Source of the DNA: Sesamum alatum
Taxonomy: Eukaryota; Streptophyta; Magnoliopsida; Lamiales; Pedaliaceae
Direction of reading: 5' to 3'
Assembly (NCBI GenBank): GCA_034509735.1
Contig: JACGWO010000006.1
Coordinates: forward strand, 9,873,001 to 9,937,000
DNA: 64,000 nucleotides
Under the pieces are notes generated by a model. That model was given only the letters and a program-made list of their open reading frames with translations. It was not told the DNA's origin and searched no databases. Below are positions 1-10,129 of this stretch, one piece after another (positions within the stretch are counted from its first letter, which is position 1; every line of letters starts with the position of its first letter). Made by a program: the position numbers and the translations under genes.

Positions 1-859
1 TTACGAAGTTGTAAAAAAACCCTTGTGATAAGAAATAAGCTAAACACCCCCTAGTGTTTTCATAAATGTTACATACTCACCCTTGTTCGTTAAATTACAC
101 TAACACTGTTAACTTTTGAGTACTGATTGAAACGTCATACCTTTACTTCTTACAACCGTTTAATCTATGTTAGATAAATTTCATCCATTGGATGTGATAA
201 ACTATTTATAGCCATCAAATTCTAATTTTAAGAATCAAATAGTCCATATTTTAATATTTTAAAATTTAAATATTATATTTAAATAATATAGAATAAATAA
301 ATTATATCAAATGTCCATATTAAAAAAAATGAATTTATATCTCTATACTATATAAATCTATAAAAATAAATAATAGCAAATATATAAATATGAAATATGT
401 ATATATATTGATAGCAATCGCCGCCGTCACATCTCCATTGCATCGGTGTGTTTAACACATGCGAATAAGAGCGCAACCCCTTTTCAAGTTTTCATTTATC
501 TTATCGTCATATTTTCAGACTACTTTCTTTGTGTTTTCTTTTACCAGTTACTATCAAACTACTTTTGTTTTATTTTCTTTTGTCAGTTTACCGAACGTTG
601 GTAATTTGATGAATAAATGTGATTTAGGAAGTCATAAGATTGAGACATGAATGTGCACTAGCGTTATGTGATTGTTGCTTTGATTAAATGTGGAGTATTT
701 GAGGCCTAATTTCATGCATTTTGAATTGCTTTGCAAAAGAGTTAGAATGTCTCTGCTTCTACTAAATCTTAGGAGTTCTTGTGAAATCATATTTGTTGGC
801 TAAAATCCTGCCTGATTGATCCTTGTATGCCTAACATGGGACATGCATCTGTTTGCAAA
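1..859. other. AT-rich stretch without a recognisable gene
   Basis: Very AT-rich to about position 410, then mixed sequence. The 63-codon frame at 459-650 has no recognisable motif and a composition like its surroundings, so I do not call it a gene. An A-run near 883-900 may be an old retroelement tail or plain simple sequence. Confidence 0.6.
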
Positions 860-1709
860 ACTCAAAAGGAATGGAACGAAACAAAAAAAAAAAAAAAAAA
901 GGAAGAAAGAATAGCAAGAAAAGGAAAATTAAATCTACTCTGCTGGTTTAGGTCACTTAGTAACTAGGTAGCTTCATCACAAATGTCGTTATTCATGTAA
1001 AACGGTGATTGGAGCTATGAGTATGCAAAACACTTTAGGTGAAATATTTTTTTGGTTGAGTAACCGGGTGCCTTCACCACAAGTGTTGTCATTCACGTAA
1101 GAAGGCCAAAATACGTCGTTTTTGGTTGAGTAACTGGGTGCCTTCACCACAAGTGTTGTCATTCGCGTCAAAAGACCGAAATACGGCCTAAAGAATGCAA
1201 GTCAAGGGCAAAAACAAAGAAAAAAAGAATTAAAAGCCGTGACAAAACAAAAGGGAAAGAAAAAAAAATCATTGGTGGCCAAACAAAAGAAAGAAAAGCA
1301 AAGTGTGTCCCGACTTAGGTAGAAATATGGAGATGATAAAGGGTATTGTGTTAGCAACGAGAATGATAACATTTAGAAACCTATAGATTTTGTGGAAGAT
1401 TGATTGTTCTACTTCTTTACTTGGCAAAACAAAGTGTTGCGATGTGATTGGCCTTTTACCCTCATTATGATAAGCTAGCATTTGCATAATGTATTGTGGC
1501 ATTGTGTTTTGAGATTATGTGAGCCTAGGTTACATTTGTTATTAAAAATTAATGGCAGAATGTGATTTTGCATTGTCTAAATCATCGGGCATTTCTAAGT
1601 TTGAGACTTTCGTTTGAGGACAAGCAAAGATTTAAGTTTGGGGGAGTTTGATAAGCGCAGTTGTTATGTATTTATAATAGGGAAATATTGGATTTCGTTT
1701 TGTTTGGGA
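860..1709 (+). mobile_element. 3' part of a decayed LTR retrotransposon (Ty3/gypsy type)
   Basis: The stretch ends in GAGGACAAGCAAAG (about 1616) followed by a purine-rich GTTTGGGGGAG (about 1636-1646) and then TGATAAGCG at 1649. From family knowledge, a 'gaggacaagcaa...gtttggggg' signature just upstream of the 3' LTR recurs in plant Ty3/gypsy elements of the Tat/Athila group; the G-rich run would be the polypurine tract and TGATAAG the LTR start. No gag-pol protein can be read upstream, so only the non-coding 3' spacer and the first bases of an LTR survive. From 1710 the sequence switches to a repeat also found inverted near 61.6-61.8 kb, so the LTR is probably cut there. Confidence 0.5.
945..1190 (+). 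repeat. Tandem repeat of about 70 bp (two good copies, one degenerate)
   Basis: The phrase GGTTGAGTAAC-GGGTGCCTTC occurs at about 1054 and 1124, 70 bp apart, each followed by CACCACAAGTGTTGTCATTC. A weaker copy (TAACTAGGTAGCTTCATCAC) begins about 961. It lies within the retrotransposon spacer, where short tandem repeats are common. Confidence 0.8.
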
Positions 1710-1932
1710 GGCAATAAATTTAAAGAAATTGCAACTTTTCTAATTTTCTATTTGTGGTTTATTAAAAATTTATCACATTTCTTGGTGGCTATTTGAAAAA
1801 ATTTCTGTGTAAAAGCATTTACTTTAGACATGCATTGACTTATTTGACTACTATTTTTTTGGGGAGGTGATAGATTCTGGTCTTGATTTTAATTTACCAA
1901 TATAAGTGACAAAATAATTATTCTAACAATGT
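1710..1932 (+). repeat. Dispersed repeat, inverted copy at 61570-61802
   Basis: Reading + here gives the same order of words as reading - from 61802: GGCAATAA, TTTAAAGAAATTGCAA, GTTTATTAAAAA, GGGAGGTGATAGAT, and TTTACCAATATAA followed by GACAAAATAATTATTCTAAC. The far copy could encode a short frame after an acceptor-like TTAG, but the local copy has lost it. The origin is unknown. Confidence 0.8.
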
Positions 1933-2075
1933 TTAAATGCTATATTATTATAGTTCTCTTTGATTTTATGAACTTTTTTCATTTTAGATTGCCTTCTCAA
2001 TAGGGTGTGAGTTACGTATATAACAATAGAGGTCTTTCATGCTGCATATTGACAATTATTATAATTTTCACCACT

Positions 2076-2695
2076 AATCTTTCCTGGCCTTTGAATATGC
2101 GGTTTATCCAGGTGTGTGAGGTTGGGAATCATGGTTAACTAACAACTTAAAATGAAACTAGATTTGTTTTTTTGTGTCCCTCTTTCTTTTAAACTCTTCT
2201 AATGAACTTCATCAGTTAATTTCCCTTCAGTTATATATGCTACACTTGGTGAGAAGACCACTGTGATGTCCCCGAAAGTGCCTCTGCTGGTGTTCCATGC
2301 TGCAGGTGACTATGATATGCTATAATATCATGTGTCCCCCACGGTAGTGCTAGCTATTCTTTTGAGGCAATAGGTGTTTTGGTCTATGGTGAACCAGATG
2401 TCGTAGTTGTTTGTTAGCTTGCGTAAGTTCCTGTAAGTTATTGCATCTGATTAAGTTGGTTTTGTGCTAGTTGTGCTCTACTACTTTTTCTGTTGTGGTT
2501 GGGAAGTTTCACTTGAGTTTTCTTTCCTCGGTTATCATTCTTGTTCTGAGACTGATGCTCAGCTCCCCAGTATTTCCTTGATTCTACTACTTTTTCTGTT
2601 GTGGGTGGGAACCCTCAGTACACAGAGTTTTGGGTGAGTTGCTTTCCTCAGTTATCGTTCATGTTGTCGGACTGATGCTCAGTTCCCGTGTATTT
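2076..2695 (+). repeat. Left arm of a large inverted repeat
   Basis: About 620 bp that reappears reverse-complemented at 4345-4963. Matching landmarks are CTTTGAATATGCGGTTTATC (2090), AGTGCCTCTGCTGGTGTTCC (2277), GTGTCCCCCACGGTAGTGCT (2331) and GGTGAACCAGATGTCGTAG (2390). The match runs almost without gaps, so the pair is fairly young or gene-converted. No long reading frame is conserved. The segment includes exon-like words such as GGGAACCCTCAGTACAC followed by GTGAGT. Confidence 0.9.
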
Positions 2696-2699
2696 CTGC

Positions 2700-3600
2700 A
2701 CCATTCCAAGGAACTGAGCATCAATCTGAAAACAAATGATAATTGAGGAAAGAAAACTGACCAAAACTTGGTATACTGAGGTTTCCCACCATCAAGATTA
2801 CATCATTTTATGCATTTTTCTGCAAAAAAAAAAAATAATTTTTTTTTTCTGCATTTACTACAGGAAACAGCAGCCATTGTCAGCATGAAAACAACTGTAT
2901 TGCAAAAAATAGAACTGTTTTCTGCAGAAAAAATTACTGCTATTTTCCTGTTGAAAACGGGATTCACACTTCACCACAAATACTAATGCACAATACTTAT
3001 CATATGGTCACTTTGATCATGAAAATCTACAAAAAAGTACTACTGAATGTTTGTAATACAATATTGCAAAATGAAATCGTGAATGACAATGGTGCAGTGC
3101 CTGATGTCACATAATAAGATTAAAATAATTAGATAAATGTTTCAAATTTTTCGGCAGTATCCATTGGTTATATCTCACATCATTTTATCTCTAAACATTA
3201 ATGAGTGGGCCAATCAAGATCACATAGAATCCAAGCAAATCAGTATGACAACAAGAATAACAAAGGAAAACTTACCCAAAACTTGGTGTAATGAGGGTTC
3301 CACAATCAAGATTACTAAAATCCAAGAAAAACTTGGGAGCTTAGCATTTCTTGATAACAGAAGAAAGAAAACTTACCTAAACCTCGGATACTAAGGGTTC
3401 CCACCCACAACAGAAAAAGTAGAAGCACACAACTCGTACAAACCAATTCAGCTGCAATAACTTACTAGAGTTAATGCAGGCTTACAAATAGCTTCGACAT
3501 CTAGTTCACTGGAGAGAACGAAGTAATGTCTATGATGCTTTAAATTAGTCAAAATCAAGGGTCAAAAGCTAAGATGCATGCCCTTACAAGTCTAATTCAT
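2700..3600 (-). repeat. Repeat module X, minus orientation, first copy
   Basis: This module is read on the minus strand here and on the plus strand at 4963-5540 (shorter) and 5545-6310. It contains many TTTTCTGCAGAAAA-type words, a dyad of A12 and T10 runs near 2821-2850, and splice-like boundaries repeated around GGGAACCCTCA. The frame at 3137-3394 falls inside it and is not a gene. Confidence 0.8.
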
Positions 3601-3719
3601 GTTAATTCCTGAATGTTAAAAACATCATAAATAGATTTAAACGAAACTACAAAACAAACATCATTATACAAAGTAAGTGGTGAAGCAACATAAATTCAAG
3701 ATATCAAAACCATAATTAT

Positions 3720-4335
3720 AATGCCAATTTTAAGAGCAACATGATTTATGCATTTTTCTGCATTTAGAGCAGAAAAACAACAACCATTTTTAGCAGAAAA
3801 ATAACTGCAGTTTTTCTGCTGAAAGCAACAAATAACAAATTGGTGAAGCAATAGAGTTTCAAGAAAAAAGATAATGTGTTAACTTTATGCCATGATTATA
3901 ATGCCAATTTGAAGAACATCATTTCATGCATTCTGTAGAGAAAACACATGCTATTTTTTTGCATTTAACGCAGAAAAACAGAAGCCATTTTCAGCACAAA
4001 AACAATTATTTTCTGCAGAAAAAATTAATGCTCTTTTCCTGCTGCAAAAAAGGAGATAAAAGAGTTGTTTTCACACTTCACCACAAATATTAATGCACAA
4101 TATTAATCATATAGTCAATTTGATCATGGAAATCTACAAAAATTACAAGAAATATCCGGCAATCTGTAAGCAAAGTTAATGACAATAATATGGGTGCAGT
4201 GCCTGATTTTACATAATAAGACTAAAATTAATACATAAAAGTTTCAAGTTTGTTGCAGTATCCATTGATTATATCTAACCATATTTTATCTCTAAATGTT
4301 AATATGAGTGGACCAATCAAGATTACATAGAATCC
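3720..4335 (-). repeat. Repeat module X, minus orientation, further copy
   Basis: From about 3900 it parallels 2795-3235 in direct orientation: TTTCACACTTCACCACAAAT, AATGCACAATA, GATCATG-AAATCTACAAA, GGTGCAGTGCCTGAT and CAGTATCCATTG. A shorter partial unit precedes it at 3720-3850. Confidence 0.75.
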
Positions 4336-4344
4336 AAGAAATAC

Positions 4345-4963
4345 ACGGGAACTGAGCATCAGTCCGACAATAAGAGCTATAACTGAGGAAAGCAACTCAC
4401 CCAAAACTCTGTGTACTGAGGGTTCCCACCCACAACAGAAAAAGTCGTAGAATCAAGGAAATACTGGGGAGCTGAGCATCAGTCTCAAAACAAGAATGAT
4501 AACCGAGGAAAGAAAACTCAAGTGAAACTTCCCACCTACAACAGAAAAAGTAGTAGAGCACAACTAGCATAAAACCAACTTAATCAAATGCAATAACTTA
4601 CAGGAACTTACCCAAGCTAACAAACAACGACATCTGGTTCACCATAGACCAAAACACCTATTGCCTCAAAAGAATAGCTAGCACTACCGTGGGGGACACA
4701 TGATATTATAGCATATCATAGTCACCTGCAGCATGGAACACCAGCAGAGGCACTTTCGGGGACATCACAGTGGTCTTCTCACCAAGTGTAGCATATATAA
4801 CTGAAGGGAAATTAACTGATGAAGTTCATTAGAAGAGTTTAAAAGAAAGAGGGAACACAAAAAAACAAATCTAGTTTCATTTCTAAGTTGTTAGTTAACC
4901 ATGATTCCCAACCTCACATACCTGGATAAACCGCATATTCAAGGGCCAGGAAAGATTAGTGGT
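4345..4963 (-). repeat. Right arm of the large inverted repeat
   Basis: Reverse complement of 2076-2695, with the arms separated by about 1.65 kb of module X copies. A transcript through both arms would fold into a long hairpin. It abuts module X at about 4963, so the boundary is a recombination junction. Confidence 0.9.
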
Positions 4964-5540
4964 AAGTTTTCCTTTGTTATTCTTGTTGTCATACTGATTT
5001 GCTTGGATTCTATGTAATCTTGATTGGCCCACTCATGAACGTTTAGAGATAAAATGATGTAAGATATAACCAATGGATACTGCCGAAAAATTTGAAACAT
5101 TTATCTAGTTATTTTAATCTTATTATGTGACATCAGGCACTGCAATATTGTCATTCACGAATTCATTGTGCAATATTGTATTACAAACATTCAGTAGTAC
5201 TTTTTTTTGTAGATTTTCATGATCAAAGTGACCATATGATAAGTATTGTGCATTGGTATTTATGGTGAAGTGTGAATCCCGTTTTCAGCAGGAAAATAGC
5301 AGTAATTTTTTTCTGCAGTAAACAGTTCTATTTTTTGCAATACAATTATTTTTCATGCTGACAATGGTTGTTGTTTCCAGTAGTAAATGCAGAAAAATAG
5401 TTTTATTTTTTTCTGCAGAAAAATGCATAAAATGATGTAATCTTGATTGTGGGAAACCTCAGTATACCAAGTTTTGGTCAGTTTTCTTTCCTCAGTTATC
5501 ATTTGTTGTCCGACTGATGCTCAGTTCCCTGCAATTTTGA
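4963..5540 (+). repeat. Repeat module X, plus orientation
   Basis: Reverse-complement match to about 2710-3290: GATTGGCCCACTCAT, GGATACTGCCGAAAAATTTG, GTGACATCAGGCACTGCA, GATCAAAGTGACCATATG and CCTCAGTATACCAAGTTTTG. It ends at GACTGATGCTCAGTTCCC. Confidence 0.85.
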
Positions 5541-5544
5541 ATAA

Positions 5545-6310
5545 GATTTGTAAGCGCAAACATCTTAGCTTTTGACCCTTGGTTTTGACTAATTTGAAGC
5601 ATCATATTACTTCGTTCTCTCCAATGAACCAGATGTCGAAGTTGTTTGTAAGTCTGCATTAGTTCCAGTAAGTTATTAATGTTCTCTCCGGTGAACCAGA
5701 AGTCGAAGCTGTTTGTAAGCCTGCATTAGTTCCAGTATGTTATTGCTGAGTTGGTTTGTCCTAGTTGTGTGCTTTCTACTTTTTCTGTTGTGTGTGGTTT
5801 AGGTAAGTTTTTCTTTCCTCTGTTATCAAGAAATGCTTAGCTCCAAAGTTTTTCTTGGATTTTAGTAATCTTGATTATGGGAACCCTCATTACTCCGGGT
5901 TTTGGGTAAGTTTCCTTTCCTTTGTTATTATTATTATTGTCATATTGATTTGTTTGGATTCTTTATGTAATCTTGATTGGTCCACTCATTAATATTAAGA
6001 GATAAAATGATTTGAGATATAATTAATGGATACTGCAAAAATATTTGATGTTCTCTCCTGTTTTCAGTAGGAAAATAGCAGTTTTTTTTTCTGTAGAAAA
6101 TAGCTCTGTTTTTCTGCAATTATTGCAGAAAAACAACGGCTGTTTTCATGCTGAAAATGGTTGCTGTTTTTCTGCAGTAAATGCGGAAAAATTGTGTTAT
6201 TTTTTTTTCTGCAGAAAAATGCATAAATGGGAAACCTCAGTATACCAAGTTTTGGTAAGGTTTTTTTTTTTTTTTCCTCAGTTATCATTTGTTGTAGGAT
6301 TGATGCTCAA
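5545..6310 (+). repeat. Repeat module X, plus orientation, second copy
   Basis: Reverse-complement match to 2770-3600, including AAGCATCATATTACTTCGTT against 3520-3545 and the TTTTCTGCAG-rich part at 6060-6220. Within it, GAACCAGATGTCGAAGTTG and GAACCAGAAGTCGAAGCTG (about 5626 and 5694) form a short tandem duplication. The opposed short frames at 6045-6323 and 6064-6288 are by-products of this symmetry. Confidence 0.8.
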
Positions 6311-6329
6311 TTCCCATGTTTAAATTATG

Positions 6330-6640
6330 TGACATTAGTTATTATGGCCTTGTTTATGATCTTAATTATGTAACATCAGGCACTACATCTATATTCTTAT
6401 CATTCATTGTGCAATATTCTATTACAAAATTCATTCAGTTTATGTAGCTATTTTAATCTAATTATGTGATGTTCGGCATTGCACCTATATTCTTGTCACC
6501 CAATAAAAGAAATATGAATTAGCTCAGTCCCCAATTTGTAGTTATTTTCATCTTATTATGCGACAGTAGGCATTGCACCTATATTTTTTGTCGTCCACTG
6601 ATTCAATGCATATTCTACTACAACTCTAAGAATTAGCTAT
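6330..6640 (+). repeat. Three degenerate copies of a ~100-bp piece of module X
   Basis: TTATGTAACATCAGGCACTA, TTATGTGATGTTCGGCATTG and TTATGCGACAGTAGGCATTG recur at roughly 90-100 bp spacing, each followed by an 'ATATTCTT.TC' word. They look like local tandem duplications of one part of module X. Confidence 0.65.
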
Positions 6641-6789
6641 GCTTACAGATGACTTGTATTGAAGGGAACGTAACCATATTTATGTATTATTTGTAAAGTG
6701 TGAAAAGAATAGAAAAAACTGTAGTAATTATTTCTGCAGAAAACAACTCTGATTTTCTGCATTTATTGCGGACAACAACTATTTTCTTG
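6641..6789. other. Tail of the module X cluster
   Basis: Contains a further short TTTCTGCAGAAAACAAC word near 6730 and then grades into the AT-rich repeat zone. No gene. Confidence 0.5.
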
Positions 6790-9700
6790 CTTTAAATAAT
6801 GAATAAAATTATGTTCTTTGATGTTTATTAGTTTGTATATTTATGTATAAAAATAATATAAGTAGCAATAGGAATATGAATTTTATTGTGTATAATAATA
6901 ACAAATAATTTAAAAGTAAATTTAAAATTTTTTGTTGATTTTTATATATTAAATTTGTATATAAATTGTTGCTATCTTTTTTGTATTTTCTTATATAGTA
7001 GAATTTATGATCGCTCATATTTCTTGTAATTCGTTATATATTACGTATTTATGGAATAAAGTATTTGGTCTATATATTTAAATTCTACTAAATAAACCTT
7101 CTAGCAATATGTATTTTAATTATTTTTATAAATATGAATATTAATAAATTATAATAACTATTAACTAATTTAATTATTTAAATAAATTATACTATTAAGT
7201 AATATTTAAATTCAACTTTTATATAAATATAAATAATTTTTTTAATTTTTGAAAAAATAATGTTTTTAATTTATTACAAAAAATTAAATTTTAAATATTG
7301 AATAAAATTTAAATTTTATTGCCTCATAAAAAAATTTTGCCTCCTTTTTTTTGCTTTTAATGAATAAAATATGTTCTTTGACATCATAATTATGCTATTA
7401 AATGAATATGAATTTTATTGTGTATAAAAATAACAAATAATTTAACAGTAAATTTAAAATTTACATTTTTTTATATATCTTTAGCGAATATAACTGAAAA
7501 TTTCTACATATAATAAATTATCGCTATGAAAATATGCGCATAATGTTTATTCTTAATTATTATAAATTAAAATGACTATGAAATATGCTATTCTTAATTA
7601 TTGTCTTTTAATATTTGTTGCATTTTATTATATTATTTATTATCTCTAAAATATTTATTTTGAAACTTTTAATTTCATTTATTGTTGCTAATGTGTTTTC
7701 TTATCAGGTATGTAAGTTCGGGCAAATATGAAACTTGGACACAATATTTATTTTAAAACTTTAATTTCATATATTGTTGCTATTATTTTTATATTTTCTT
7801 ATATATTAAATGACGTATAAAAAATATGATTAAGCATGCATATGTATTTATATTAACATATAATATATAAATAATATTCTTATAAATTAAAAACTTTTAA
7901 TTTTTATATGTTACGTATTTATTCATTCAATTAATTATAATGAACCTTGACCCGACACTAGTTTGAATTATTTTATACATTCAAATTAAATAAAAAAAGA
8001 AAAATAAGAAAGACAATTGTTTTATACTAGGAAATTTTCTTCTGAACAAATTACACATTTTGGTCTATTGGCCATTGTTTGTGTTTTTTTTTTGATAAAT
8101 GAGAAAAGACAAAATAATTTTAGTAGGTACCTTTTTTAGGGTTAATTCAAGATTTTTTGTTGATTATATTAAATATGTAGATAAAAGATAATGTTTATTT
8201 ATGATATATAATAATTTCAAAATATAACTGAAAAGTTCTATATATGATAATACTTTTATAAATACATAAATTATGACTATGAAAATATGCGCATAATGTT
8301 TATTCTTAATTATTATACTTTATAAATTAAAATGACTATGAAATATGCTATTCTTAATTATTTTCCTTCAATATTTGTTGCATTTTATTATAAAAATGAT
8401 GGTGATATATGTGTTGCATTTTAAATATTATTTTAATAAATTATATTACTTTAAAATAATTTAAATTAAAAATAATTTCTAAATTAAAATGATCATTATA
8501 TGAATCTTTACCACATTATATGATCTTAACTAATTTAATTATTTAGATTAAATATATTTAAATAAATTATACTATTAAATAATATTTAAATTTCAACTTT
8601 TTTATAAATATAAATATTTTTTTTTAATTTTTGAAAAAATAATTTTTTAATTTATTAAAGAAAATTAAATCTAAATATTGAATAAAATTTAAATTTTATT
8701 GCCTCATAAAATTTTTTTGCCTCTTGTTTTTTTGCTTTTGGATAAAATTATGTTCTTTGACATTATAATTATGCCTCATAAGCTGTTATCTTTGTTTATT
8801 AGTTTGTATATTTATATACAAATATAATGTATAAAAATAATATAATTAAAGTAGCAATAGGAATATGAATTTTATTGTGTATAAAAATAACAAATAATTT
8901 AAAAGTAAATTTAAATTTTTTTGTTGATTATATTAAATTTTTATATAGATAAAAGATAACGTTTATTTATGATATATAATAATTTCAAGTTTTTAGCAAA
9001 TATAACTGAAAAGTTCTATATATAATAATACTTTTATGAATTTAAAATCACATAAATTATGACTATGAAAATATGCGCATGATGACTATGAAATATGCTA
9101 TTCTTAATTATGTCTTTTAATATTTGTTGCATTTTATTATAAAAATGATGATGATATATCTATATACAAACATTATATGAAATGCTAGTGTGTAAAATGA
9201 CCCAAAAAAAAAAAAATCATGTACATAATATTTATTTTAAAACTTTTACATATTATTTATTATCTCAAATATTTTTTGCATTTCGTGTCATGTACTTTTA
9301 AGGTTCGAGCAAATATGGAACATTGACATAATATTTATTTTGAAACTTTTAAAGCTAATGTTTTTTCTTATATATCAGGTTCGAGCAAATATGAAATATG
9401 GACACAATTTTTATTTTAGAACTTTAATTTCATATATTGTTGCGATTATTTTTGTATTTTCTTATATATTAAATGACATATAAAAAATATGATTAAGCAT
9501 GCATACGTATTTATATTAACATATAATATATATAAATAATATTCTTATAAATTAAAACTTTTAATTTAATTTATGATCGGTCATATTTCTTGTACTTCGT
9601 TATATATTACGTATTTATGGAATGAAGTATTTGTTCTATATATTTGAGTTCTACTAAATAAACCTTCTAGCAATATGTATTTTAATTTCTATATCATTAA

Positions 9701-10110
9701 ATTCTAAATTAACCAAATTTCAGTTATATTCATTCAATTAATTATTTCATGATATAATGAACCTTGACCTGACAATAGTTTTGAATTCTTTTATAATTTA
9801 ATTTTTATACATTCAAATTAAATAAATAAAGAAAGAAAAATAATAAAGACAATTGTTTTATACAACTTAATTTTTATACGTTCAAATTAAATAAAAAAAA
9901 AGAAAAAAAAGAAAGACAATTGTTTTATACTAGGAAATTTTCTTCTTTTCTCACATTTTGGTCTATCAGCCATGTCTCTTTTTTATTATTATTATTAGGC
10001 TAATAAGAAGATATAAGATCTGAAAAGTACATTAAAAAGATAAATGATAAAGAAATTAAAGACAAAATAATTTGAGTAGGTACTTTTTTTAGGGTTATTT
10101 TATGGGCTCA
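6790..10110 (+). repeat. AT-rich degenerate repeat family B
   Basis: Several overlapping direct repeats. ATGTTCTTTGA near 6810, 7371 and 8752 precedes shared sequence (GGAATATGAATTTTATTGTG). GAAAATATGCGCAT occurs near 7527, 8280 and 9066. GAGCAAATATG-AA-ATGGAC occurs near 7720 and 9383. The part at 9370-10050 is repeated in direct orientation at 45770-46270. Only very short frames are present. Confidence 0.75.
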
Positions 10111-10129
10111 AATGTCCATTTGGCCTTCT

